Part shown: positions 54,306-64,000 of the stretch, piece after piece | Layout: every line of letters begins with the position of its first letter | Position numbering within the stretch: position 1 is the stretch's first letter | DNA from: Anomaloglossus baeobatrachus | Taxonomy: Eukaryota; Chordata; Amphibia; Anura; Aromobatidae | Assembly: GCF_048569485.1 (NCBI RefSeq) | Contig: NC_134361.1 | Coordinates: 166,449,758-166,513,757 of the forward strand | Reading direction: 5' to 3' | Length of the DNA: 64,000 nt | Notes under the pieces: generated by a model | Databases searched by the model: none | Seen by the model: only the letters and a program-made list of their open reading frames with translations | What the model was told of the DNA's origin: nothing | Made by a program: the position numbers and the translations under genes

Positions 54306-57300
54306 TTGTTTGCCTCCGACCAAGCCAAGGTCGCCTTCATAATGTCTCACCTAGAGGGCGAGGCACTGGCGTGGATGAACCCCTTGTGGGAGAAGGAGGA
54401 CCCTATGACCAAGAACCTCCAGGAGTTCCTGCAGGCTTTTCGCAGCACCTTTGACGAGCCCGGACGCGCTTCCGCGTCTGCTTCATCTCTTCTCCGGTTA
54501 CGTCAGGGAACTCTGACGGTGGGTCAATACGCCATCCGTTTCCGCACCTTGGCTTCGGAACTCGGGTGGAATAACGAGGCCCTAACCGCCGCCTTCTGGG
54601 AAGGACTCTCGGGTCGAATCAAAGATGAGCTGGCTGGTCATGACGTACCGTCCACCCTGGACGCCCTGATTACCCTAGCGACTCGTGTGGACATTCGCTT
54701 TCAGGAGCGGTCCAAAGAGGTGTCCCGTGAGAGACGCCCGGTACAGCATTCCTCTCCTCCGCAGAAGTCCGCCGTTCTCCAGTCAACGGCATCTGGTGTC
54801 TCCGTCCATGAGCCCATGCAGGTCGACCGTGTGCGACAGTCTGAACAACGTCGAGCAGAGCGGCTCGCCAAGGGTCTCTGCTTCTACTGCGGAGAGGGCA
54901 CACACCTGCTACGCTTCTGTCCAGAGAGGTCGGGAAACTCCAAAGCCTAGGGTTGGTAGGAGAGGCCACCCTAGGTGCTGGGACTCTCTCAGACCCTGTT
55001 ACATGGACTGTGCAAGTGACAACGGGAGAGACGCGGTTCACGGCTGAGGCGTACCTCGATTCTGGGGCAGCAGGCAATTTCATCCAGCAGGCCACGGTGG
55101 ACAAGTACCAGGTGCCTGTTACTCCACTCGACAAACCCCTCGTGATTGCCTCTGTGGATGGGAGACCCCTCTCTGACACCATCTCCTGGATCACCAGGCC
55201 GGTTGAATTGCGTATCGGTGCTCTGCACACCGAGAACATCGCTCTCTACATCCTCCCACACATGTCACATCAAATCCTGCTGGGCCTTTCTTGGTTACGG
55301 ACACACGACCCTTCAGTCAGCTGGGGCACTGGTGAAATCACTCGATGGGGCTCTTCTTGCCATGAGAACTGTCTGAAGACCATACAACCCATCCGGCGAC
55401 CTCCGGTTCCAGAGTCCCTACCGGGACTACCCTCAGCCTATTGGTCCTTCGCGGACGTCTTTGATAAGAAGGAGTCAGAGGTACTTCCGCCACATCGTCC
55501 TTACGATTGTGCCATTGACCTGCTCCCGGGAACTACACCACCTCGAGGACGGATATATCCACTGTCTCCAGCCGAAACAAGGGCCATGTCTTCTTACATC
55601 ACAGAGAGCCTGGCAAGGGGATTCATTCGGAGATCCTCCTCTCCTGCTGGAGCAGGCTTCTTCTTCGTAAAGAAGAAAGAGGGCGACTTACGCCCATGCA
55701 TAGACTACCGGGGATTGAACCAAATCACCGTAAAAAACAAGTATCCCCTGCCGCTCATCCCCGAATTGTTTGATCGGCTCAGAGGAGCTCGCGTGTTCAC
55801 CAAGTTGGATCTTCGGGGTGCCTACAACCTGGTCCGTATCCGCTCGGGGGACGAATGGAAGACCGCGTTTAACACTCGCGATGGGCACTATGAATACTGC
55901 GTGATGCCCTTCGGCCTGTGTAACGCACCAGCAGTCTTCCAAGAATTAGTGAACGACGTGTTCCGGGACCTTCTCTACGTCTGTGTGGTGGTATATCTGG
56001 ATGACATCCTTGTCTTCTCTCCGGACCTTCAGACCCACCGAGAGAACGTACAACTGGTTCTACAAAGACTGAGAGAGAATCGTCTGTACGCCAAGTACGA
56101 GAAATGTGTCTTCGAACAGTCTTCTCTCCCCTTCCTGGGTTACCTCATCACCGATACCGGACTGCAGATGGATCCAAAGAAGGTCTCTTCCATTCTCAAC
56201 TGGCCTCCTCCTTCTGGACTGAAGGCAATCCAACGCTTTCTGGGATTCGCCAACTATTACCGCCAGTTCATCCCTCATTTCTCTGCTCTGACTGCTCCTC
56301 TCTCCGCCTTGACCAAGAACGGGGCTAATCCAAAGGACTGGTCACCTGCGGCCGACGCCGCGTTTGGCTCCCTAAAGCGGGCCTTTGCCTCCTCTCCTGT
56401 ACTCCACCGTCCGGAGTTAAACCGCCAGTTCACCTTGGAGGTGGATGCCTCCTCCTCGGGAGCCGGAGCAGTGCTCATGCAGAAGTCCTCCTCTGGGAAG
56501 ATGGTGACTTGCGGTTTCTTCTCCAAGAGCTTCTCAGCGCCTGAACGCAATTACACCATCGGTGACCGAGAACTATTGGCAGTCAAACTGGCTCTGGAGG
56601 AATGGCGTTATCTTCTGGAAGGAGCAGTGTACCCCGTTATAATTTACACGGACCACAAGAACCTGGAATACCTGCGGTCTGCTCAGCGACTGAACCCACG
56701 GCAAGCCAGGTGGTCCTTATTCTTTGCCCGGTTCGATTTCCAGCTCCATTTCCGACCCGCGAACAAGAACGTACGTGCTGATGCCTTGTCTAGGTCTTTC
56801 ATGCCCATGGAGCAGGAAGAGGAGACATCCCAACCCATCATCTGTCCAAGTAAGATTATTCCGGTGGCTCCTGTCACCCTGGCCCAGATACCGCCCGGGA
56901 AGACCTATGTCTCTGAGACTGACAGGCAAAAAGTGTTACACTGGGGCCATGCCTCGAAAACAGCCGGTCATGCTGGCCAGAAAAGAACTTGGAGTGCGAT
57001 TGTACGTCATTATTGGTGGCCATCCCTTCGTACGGACGTCGCCTCTTTTGTCTCTGCCTGCTCCTCTTGTGCCAGGAACAAGACGCCCAAACACCTGCCA
57101 TATGGTCGTCTTCTGCCTCTGCCTATACCCTCAGTTTCCTGGCAACACATTGCGATGGACTTTATTACGGACTTGCCATTGTCCTCCGGACACAGTCATA
57201 TGGGTCGTGGTGGATCGGTTCTCTAAAATGGCCCATTTCGTCCCTATGGCTGGACTGCCCTCTGCCCAGGAACTCGCGGACGCCTATATACATCACATCT

Positions 57301-57821
57301 TCCGCTTGCATGGCTTTCCATCACACATTGTGTCCGACAGAGGAACTCAGTTTACCTCCCACTTCTGGAGGGCTCTCTGTAAACATCTGGGAGTAAACCT
57401 GGACTTTTCTTCAGCCTACCATCCTCAGTCGAACGGCCAAGTGGAACGGGTCAATCAGATTTTGACCTCTTTCTTACGTCACTACGTCAACACCCATCAT
57501 GACGATTGGTCCACGCTTCTTCCTTGGGCTGAATTCTCCCATAATCACCACGTCAGTGAGTCCTCCTCCAGTTCTCCCTTCCATGTCGTCTACGGACTTC
57601 AGCCTTCGGTCCCATTGCCTGTATCCTCTTCCTCGGATGTCCTTGCTGCCGATGCGGTAGTCCGTGACTTTACAACCATTTGGGACTCAGTTAAGGCGTC
57701 CCTTGCACGTGCATCCCTGCGGATGAAGAGACACGCAGACAAGAGACGTCTGGATCCTCCGTGTTTCTCCCCCGGAGATCTCGTCTGGCTTGCTTCCAAG
57801 TACGTCCGATTGAAGTTACAG
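54306..57821 (+). mobile_element. Chromovirus (Ty3/gypsy) fragment, plus strand, both ends missing
   Basis: Plus-strand gag and pol sequence collinear with the copies at 21671-27643 and 57822-63492. It starts within gag, runs through protease, RT, RNase H and integrase, and stops before the chromodomain; neither LTR is present. A few breaks. It meets the next copy tail to tail at 57821. Confidence 0.88.
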
Positions 57822-58439
57822 AAGAGCACAATGGAGAAGTCCCTGGAACCACGGGGTCACTGATGGTGGTCCGGGTGACGGAGCTCAGGTTCGGAAGCCG
57901 GGATGATGTCAGGCGGGGTCCGGAACCGTTGGAGCGAGATGACGGGTCACCGCAGGGAACAGAGATGGTGCGGACTGTCAGGATGGCAGATAGGCAGCGT
58001 TCGGGGTTCGGGATACGGCAGGACCGGATGGCAATGCAGGATCGGCTCTAGAAGAGAGAGAGGTAAGTATCTCACAGGAACACAAGGAGACCTGACTCCT
58101 AGCTTGGGAAACACGAAAATCAGGCCCCGCCCCCTTGGACATTGCACCCCTTTATACCCCGTACCTGTGTGCTTCATTTCCTGTCAGTGGACACTGGCCC
58201 TTTAAGAAAGGGTCAGTGACCGCGCGCGCGCCCTAATACGCATGCGCGCGGCCCGGGTGCCAGAAGCCAGGGCAGGAAGCTGAGAGGAGGACGCAGCAGA
58301 GCCGGGCTGGGGCTGGGAAGCCGACGGGCGCCGGAAGCGGGGACCAGGAGGCCTGGGAAGCGCGGGCGATGGAGGCTGGAGAGCGGGGAGCGTGGCAGGT
58401 GAGCCGGGAAGCGGAGCAGAGGACCCGGGGAGCGTGACA
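57822..58439 (-). repeat. Shortened 3' LTR of the right-hand chromovirus
   Basis: Starts TGTCACGCTCCCC at 58439 and is about 180 bases shorter than the partner LTR. It has only one or two of the 21-bp U3 repeats. Confidence 0.8.
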
Positions 58440-61400
58440 GTACCCCCCTTCCCACGCCCCCCTCCCCGCAAAAGGGACAGGAAGGCACGGATCAGAGGAG
58501 TACCCACATTCTCTCTGGGCTCCCAGGACCTATCCTCAGGACCATACCCTGCCCAGTCCACCAGGAAGAACTGTCGGCCCCGTACGGTGTTCATGGCCAC
58601 GATATCCCTTACCGCATAGATGTCATCATCAGCAATAGGAGGAGGAGCAGAACTGGCAGCAGCGGAGAAGGGACCAAGGACAACCGGCTTGAGCAGGGAG
58701 ACGTGGAAGGAGTTGGGTATTCTCATCGAGGCCGGGAGCTGCAGCTTGTAGGAGACCTCATTTATTTTGCTGAGGACTTTAAACGGCCCGATGTAGCGAG
58801 GACCCAGCTTGTATGATGGTAGCTTCAATTGGACGTACTTGGAAGCAAGCCAGACCAGATCTCCTGGAAAGAAACACGGAGGATCCAGACGCCTCTTGTC
58901 TGCGTGTCTCTTCATCCGCAGGGAAGCATGTCCAAGGGACGTCTTGACAGAGTCGCATATTGTTGTAAAGTCACGGACTACAGCATCAGCAGCAGGGACA
59001 TCCGAGGAAGAGGATACAGGTAAAGGGACGGAAGGCTGAAGTCCGTAAATGACATGGAAGGGAGAGCTGGAGGAGGACTCACTGACGTGATGGTTATGGG
59101 AGAATTCTGCCCAAGGAAGAAGCGTGGACCAGTCGTCGTGATGGGCGTTAACGTACTGACGTAAGAAGGAGGTCAAGATCTGATTGACTCGTTCCACTTG
59201 GCCATTCGACTGAGGATGGTAGGCTGAAGAAAAGTCCAGAGTCACTCCCAGATGTTTGCAGAGGGCCCTCCAGAAGCGGGAGGTAAACTGAGTTCCTCTG
59301 TCGGACACAATGTGTGATGGAAAGCCATGCAACCGGAAGATGTGCTGTATATAGGCGTCAGCGAGTTCCTGGGCAGAGGGCAGTCCAGCCATAGGGACGA
59401 AATGGGCCATTTTGGAGAACCGATCCATCACGACCCATATGACTGTGTGTCCGGAGGACAGGGGCAAGTCTGTAATAAAGTCCATTGCAATGTGTTGCCA
59501 CGGAACGGAGGGTATAGGCAGAGGCAGAAGACGACCATATGGCAGGTGTTTGGGCGTCTTGTTCCTGGCACAAGAGGAGCAGGCTGAGACAAAAGAAACG
59601 ACGTCCGTGCGAAGGGATGGCCACCAGTAGTGACGTACAATTGTACTCCATGTTTTCTTCTGACCAGCATGGCCGGCTATTTTCGAGGCATGGCCCCAGT
59701 GCAACACTTTTTGCCTGTCAGTCTCAGAGACATAGGTCTTCCCGGGCGGTATCTGGGCCAGGGTGACAGGGGCCACCGGAATGATTTTACTTGGGCAGAT
59801 GATGGGCTGGGATGTCTCCTCCTCCGGTTCCATGGGCATGAATGACCTGGACAAGGCATCTGCTCGCACATTCTTGTCCGCGGGTCGAAAATGGAGCTGA
59901 AAATCGAACCTGGCAAAGAACAAGGACCACCTGGCTTGCCGTGGGTTCAGTCGCTGAGCAGACCGCAGGTATTCCAGGTTCTTGTGGTCCGTGTAAATGA
60001 TCACGGGATACACTGCTCCCTCCAGAAGGTAGCGCCATTCCTCCAGAGCCAGTTTGACTGCTAATAGCTCTCGGTCACCGATGGTGTAGTTGCGTTCAGG
60101 CGCTGAGAAGCCCTTGGAGTAGAAACCGCAAGTAACCATCTTCCCGGAGGAGGACTTCTGCATGAGCACTGCTCCGGCTCCCGAGGAGGAGGTGGATGCC
60201 TCCTCCTCCTCCCGAGGAGGAGGCATCCACCTCCAAGGTGAACTGTCGGTTTAACTCAGGACGGTGGAGCACAGGAGAGGAAGCAAACGCCTGTTTCAGG
60301 GAGCCAAATGCGGCGTCGGCCACAGGTGACCAGTCCTTTGGATTAGCCCCCTTCTTGGTCAAGGCGGAGAGAGGTGCAGTCAGGGCAGAGAAGTGAGGGA
60401 TGAACTGACGGTAATAGTTTGCGAATCCAAGAAAGCGTTGGATTGCCTTCAGTCCAGAAGGAGGGGGCCAGTTGAGAATGGAAGAGACCTTCTCCGGGTC
60501 CATCTGCAGACCGGTATCGGAGATTACGTAACCCAGGAAGGGAAGAGAAGACTGCTCGAAGACACACTTCTCGTACTTGGCGTACAGCCGATTCTCTCTC
60601 AGTCTTTGTAGTACCAGCTGCACGTTCTCTCTGTGGGTCTGGAGGTCCGGAGAGAAGACCAGGATATCATCAAGATACACCACCACACAGACGTAGAGAA
60701 GGTCCCGGAACACGTCGTTCACCAATTCCTGAAAGACTGCTGGTGCGTTACACAGGCCGAAGGGCATCACACAGTATTCATAGTGCCCATCGCGAGTATT
60801 GAATGCGGTCTTCCATTTGTCCCCAGAGCGGATGCGGAACAGGTTGTAGGCACCCCGAAGATCCAACTTGGTAAACACACGAGCTCCTCTAAGCCGATCA
60901 AACAATTCGGGGATGAGCGGCAGGGGGTATTTATTTTTCACGGTGATTTGGTTCAATCCCCGGTAGTCAATGCATGGGCGTAGGTCGCCCTCTTTCTTCT
61001 TAACGAAGAAAAAGCCTGCTCCAGCAGGAGAGGAGGATCTCCGAATGAATCCCCTTGCCAGGTTCTCCGTGATGTAGGCAGACATGGCCCTTGTTTCAGC
61101 AGGAGACAGAGGATATATCTGTCCTCAAGGTGGTGTAGTTCCCGGGAGTAGGTCGATGGCACAGTCATAAGGACGATGTGGCGGCAGTACCTCTGACTCC
61201 TTTTTATCAAAGACGTCCGCGAAGGACCAATAGGCCGAGGGCAGCCCCGGTAGGGACCCCGGAAACGGAGGTCGTCGGATGGGCTGTATAGTCTTCAGAC
61301 AGTTCTCATGGCAAGAGAAGCCCCATTGGGTGATTTCACCAGTACACCAGCTGACTGACGGTTCGTGTGTCCGTAACCAGGGGAGTCCCAGCAGGATTTG

Positions 61401-61718
61401 ATGAGACATGTGTGGGAGGACGTAGAGAGCGATGTTCTCGGTGTGCAGGGCACCGATACGTAGTTCCACCGGCTTGGTGATCCACGAGATGGTGTCAGAG
61501 AGGGGTCTCCCATCCACAGAGGCAATCACGAGGGGTTTGTCGAGTGGAGTAACAGGCACCTGGTACTTGTCCACCGTGGCATGCTGGATGAAATTGCCTG
61601 CTGCCCCGGAATCGAGGTACGCCTCGGCCGTGAACCGCGTCTCTCCCGTTGTTACTTGAACAGTCCACGTAACCGGGTCTGAGAGAGTCCCAGCACCTAG
61701 GGTGGCCTCTCCTACCAA
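58440..61718 (-). pseudogene. Chromovirus pol region (broken)
   Basis: Protease, RT, RNase H, integrase and chromodomain in order. Closely related to the other two copies, with about two or three breaks. Confidence 0.85.
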
Positions 61719-61720
61719 CC

Positions 61721-62677
61721 CTAGGCTTTGGAGTTTCCCGGCCTCTCTGGACAGGAACGTAGCAGGTGTGTGCCCTCTCCGCAGTAGAAGCAGAGACCCT
61801 TGGCGAGCCGTTCTGCTCGGCGTTGTTCGGACTGCCGCAAACGGTCGATCTGCATGGGCTCGTGGACAGAGACACCAGATGACGCTGACTGAAGGACGGC
61901 GGGCTTCTGCGGAGGAGAGGAATGCCGTATTGGTCGTCTCTCACGGGACACCTCTTTGGATCGTTCCTGGAATCTGAGGTCCACGCGGGTGGCTAGTGCG
62001 ATCAGGGCATCCAGGGTGGAAGGAACATCGCGGCCTGCCAGCTCGTCCTTAATACGGCTGGAGAGTCCTTCCCAGAAGGCGGCGGTGAGGGCTTCATTGT
62101 TCCACCCCAATTCTGAGGCCAAAGTGCGGAAGCGGATGGCATACTGCCCCACCGTCATGGTCCCCTGACGTAGCCTGAGGAGTGATGAGGCGGATGTGGC
62201 GGCACGTCCGGGTTCGTCAAAGTCGGTTCTAAACGCCTGCAGGAAGTCCTGGATGTTAGTGGTCACAGGGTCCTCCTTCTCCCACAAGGGGTTCATCCAG
62301 GCCAGTGCCTCACCCTCTAGATGGGACATCACAAACGCCACCTTGGCTTGGTCGGAGGCAAACAGGTGTGAAAGCAGCTTGAAATGGAGGGAGCACTGGT
62401 TTAAGAATCCTCTGCAGGTCTTGGGATCTCCGGCATATCGGGGTGGAGAGGCCAAGCGGAGTTTAGAAGCTTCCGAGGTAGCCGCCACGGGAACCGTGGC
62501 CGTGGACTGTGCAGTAGTAACCTGAGATGCCAGGGACGTGGCAGATGCTTGCAGCGTGTGCAGGCGGGTATCCACCGAGGACATGAAGGCCAGCATGCGG
62601 GACTGGGTCTCACGCTGTCGTACGAGTTCCTGCTGCAAGGTGCCCAGCTGGGTCGCTAGTGCTTCGGCGGGATCCAT
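61721..62677 (-). CDS. gag: Chromovirus Gag (318 residues)
   Basis: Opens MDPAEALATQL shortly after the 5' LTR. A helical gag domain (retrotransposon-gag type) fills the middle, and a CCHC knuckle ([14 protein letters not shown]) sits near the end. Uninterrupted. It would form the particle and bind element RNA; pol in this copy is broken. Confidence 0.85.
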   Translation of the reverse strand: MDPAEALATQLGTLQQELVRQRETQSRMLAFMSSVDTRLHTLQASATSLASQVTTAQSTATVPVAATSEASKLRLASPPRYAGDPKTCRGFLNQCSLHFKLLSHLFASDQAKVAFVMSHLEGEALAWMNPLWEKEDPVTTNIQDFLQAFRTDFDEPGRAATSASSLLRLRQGTMTVGQYAIRFRTLASELGWNNEALTAAFWEGLSSRIKDELAGRDVPSTLDALIALATRVDLRFQERSKEVSRERRPIRHSSPPQKPAVLQSASSGVSVHEPMQIDRLRQSEQRRAERLAKGLCFYCGEGTHLLRSCPERPGNSKA

Positions 62678-62690
62678 GGCCTGTTCTTAC

Positions 62691-63492
62691 TGTTAGGGCC
62701 AGGTGGACGGGCAGACCCAGGAGGTGGATCCACTGGGTTGAACACCTCACCGAAGGCAAGGTGCCCGGTAGCCGGAGCACTACGGGTAGCAGGACAGTCC
62801 GTTCAGAGGTGTGTAGAGTAGAAGCCCCTGGGACCACGGAGTCACTGAAGGTAGTCCGGGTGACGGAGCTCAGGTTCGGAGGCCGAGATGACGTCAGGCA
62901 GAGTCCGGAACCGACGGAGCGAGAAGACGGGTCACCACAGGGATCGGAGATGGAATGAACTGACGGGATGGCAGACCGTCACCGTTCGGGGTTCGGGTAT
63001 CGTCAGGACCGGTTGGCGAGGCAGGAGCGGCTCTAGGAGAGAGATAGGTAAGTATACCACAAGACACAAGGAGACCTGACTCCTAGCTTAGCAAAACACG
63101 AAGAACAGGCCCCGCTCACTTGGAAAGGATCTCCCTATATACCCTGTACCTGATTCTTCAATATCCTGTTTGAGGACACTGGCCCTTTAAGAGAGGGTCA
63201 ATGACCGCGCGCCCTAATGCGCATGCGCGAGGCCCGGGTGCCAGAAGCCAGAGCAGGGAGCGATGAACAGGAGGCAGAAGAGACGGGCTGGAGCAGAGTT
63301 GCCGACGGGCGCCGGGAGCGGGGACCGGGCTGCCTGGGGACCGCAGGTGATGGGGCATGGAGGCTGTGGAGCGGGGGACGCCTGGTAGAGGAGCCGGGGA
63401 GCGAGGCAGGGAAGCCGGGGAGCGAGGCAGGGAAGCCGGGGAGCGAGGCAGGGAAGCCGGGGAGCGAGGCAGGGAAGCCGGGGAGCGTGACA
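62691..63492 (-). repeat. 5' LTR of the right-hand chromovirus
   Basis: TGTCACGCTCCCC...GCCCTAACA on the minus strand, 802 bases. It has five tandem GAAGCCGGGGAGCGAGGCAGG units (about 63400-63485), a different number and sequence of U3 repeats from the left-hand copy. Confidence 0.88.
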
Positions 63493-63507
63493 AGTATGGG
63501 ACTATTA

Positions 63508-63705
63508 GGCTGGAGTCACACTTGTGAGAGACTCGCGCGAGTCTCGCATCGCATCACCCGGCACGGCCTGATGCTCTCCGGACAGGAGCTTCTCAGCTGC
63601 ATAGAAATACATTCTGCCATCCCGCTCCTGTCTGGGGAGTGTGCGGCCATGCCGGGTGATGCGATGCGAGACTAGCGCGAGTCTCTCACAAGTGTGATTC
63701 TGGCC
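63508..63705. mobile_element. Palindromic MITE with TTA target duplication
   Basis: TTA flanks both sides (63505-63507 and 63706-63708). Ends GGCTGGAGTCACACTTGTGA and TCACAAGTGTGATTCTGGCC are imperfect inverted repeats. The inverted repeat continues inward through GAGACTCGCGCGAGTCTCGC and GATGCGATGCGAGAC, so most of the 198-bp element folds into a hairpin. A 3-bp TTA duplication suggests PIF/Harbinger. No coding capacity. Confidence 0.7.
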
Positions 63706-63708
63706 TTA

Positions 63709-64000
63709 AAACCTGTCAGCAGGTTTTCTGTCACGAGTGTGTCGCGGTCTGCAGAGACCTCAGGGGGATCGCGGACCAGAAGATGAAAGTTTGGTTGATC
63801 GCAGATACGTTGTAGAATACGCTGATCACTTATCCTGAGTAGGAGCGTATTTACTTATATTCGGTGGGGTTAAGGTGTCTTCTCTATCCTGCTGAGATCG
63901 ATTTGTAGCTTTTAGGCCCCTTCACACGTCCGTGTAAAAACAAATATTTTGCATGATCCGTTGTGGCGTTCCGTGTGCCATCCGACTGTGTGTTATCAGT
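63709..64000. other. Right-edge sequence, not assigned
   Basis: Contains a TGTCACGAGTGTGTCGCGGT stretch near 63730 that could start an LTR, and a GGCCCCTTCACACGTCCGTG stretch (63915) resembling the end of a short transposon. Both are cut by the window edge. No gene. Confidence 0.35.

Larger units (their letters stand above)
57822..63492 (-). mobile_element. Chromovirus (Ty3/gypsy) element, minus strand, broken
   Basis: On the minus strand: 5' LTR (63492-62691), gag (62677-61721), pol with protease, RT, RNase H, integrase and chromodomain (to about 58440), and a 3' LTR shortened at its far end (58439-57822). Pol has about two or three breaks. The shortened LTR abuts the plus-strand fragment, so a target duplication cannot be tested. 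Confidence 0.88.

Noticed and set aside
1-64000. Envelope genes, Polinton capsid genes, rRNA or tRNA genes, host protein exons
   Set aside because: Looked for on both strands and not seen; the only RNA genes recognised are the U6 loci, and the tRNA-like sequences are SINE heads.

Overview
The window looks like repeat-rich nuclear DNA from an anuran amphibian with a large genome, probably a neobatrachian. This rests on the repeat mix: tRNA-type SINEs, Tc1 and hAT transposons, short Helitrons, Penelope-like elements with hammerhead motifs, and several Ty3/gypsy elements. I see no host protein-coding gene. The only host-type genes are U6 snRNA genes.

The backbone (about 5.2-53.7 kb) is a tandem array, all on the + strand. 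Each unit is roughly 9.4-10.2 kb once younger insertions are subtracted. In order it holds a 20-bp minisatellite, a U6 gene with a full Pol III promoter, AT-rich spacer with a SINE, a 1.36-kb Helitron, more spacer, a decayed minisatellite, a second U6-like locus with a duplicated 5' stem-loop, and spacer with an LTR-like block. Unit 1 (5.2-32.8 kb) has lost its canonical U6 but keeps the distal octamer. Unit 2 (32.8-50.9 kb) has both loci, and unit 3 (from 50.9 kb) has a canonical U6 and then breaks off inside its Helitron. The two U6 loci of a unit lie in related surroundings, so the 10-kb unit is itself an older duplication.

Younger insertions sit on this backbone. In unit 1 the Helitron took a hAT element (which holds a Tc1) and a 15.3-kb Penelope-like composite. 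That composite contains a TIR element, which itself holds a second, palindromic Penelope-type element, and separately a chromodomain Ty3/gypsy element. In unit 2 an apparently whole 8.0-kb Ty3/gypsy element sits four bases past the T-run of the U6 gene, with a 4-bp target duplication and seemingly identical LTRs.

At the left edge (1-4637) lies an LTR element that has no pol but encodes a 691-residue protein with a cold-shock domain. Its ends, primer site and polypurine tract match those of the 8.0-kb element, which suggests it is a non-autonomous passenger of that family. The right edge (54.3-63.5 kb) holds two chromodomain Ty3/gypsy copies facing tail to tail, then a small palindromic MITE.

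The observations most worth following are the U6 array with its variant genes, the LTR element at the U6 3' end, the cold-shock-domain passenger, and the hammerhead-bearing Penelope elements, one of which has an inverted arm starting exactly at the predicted ribozyme cut site.
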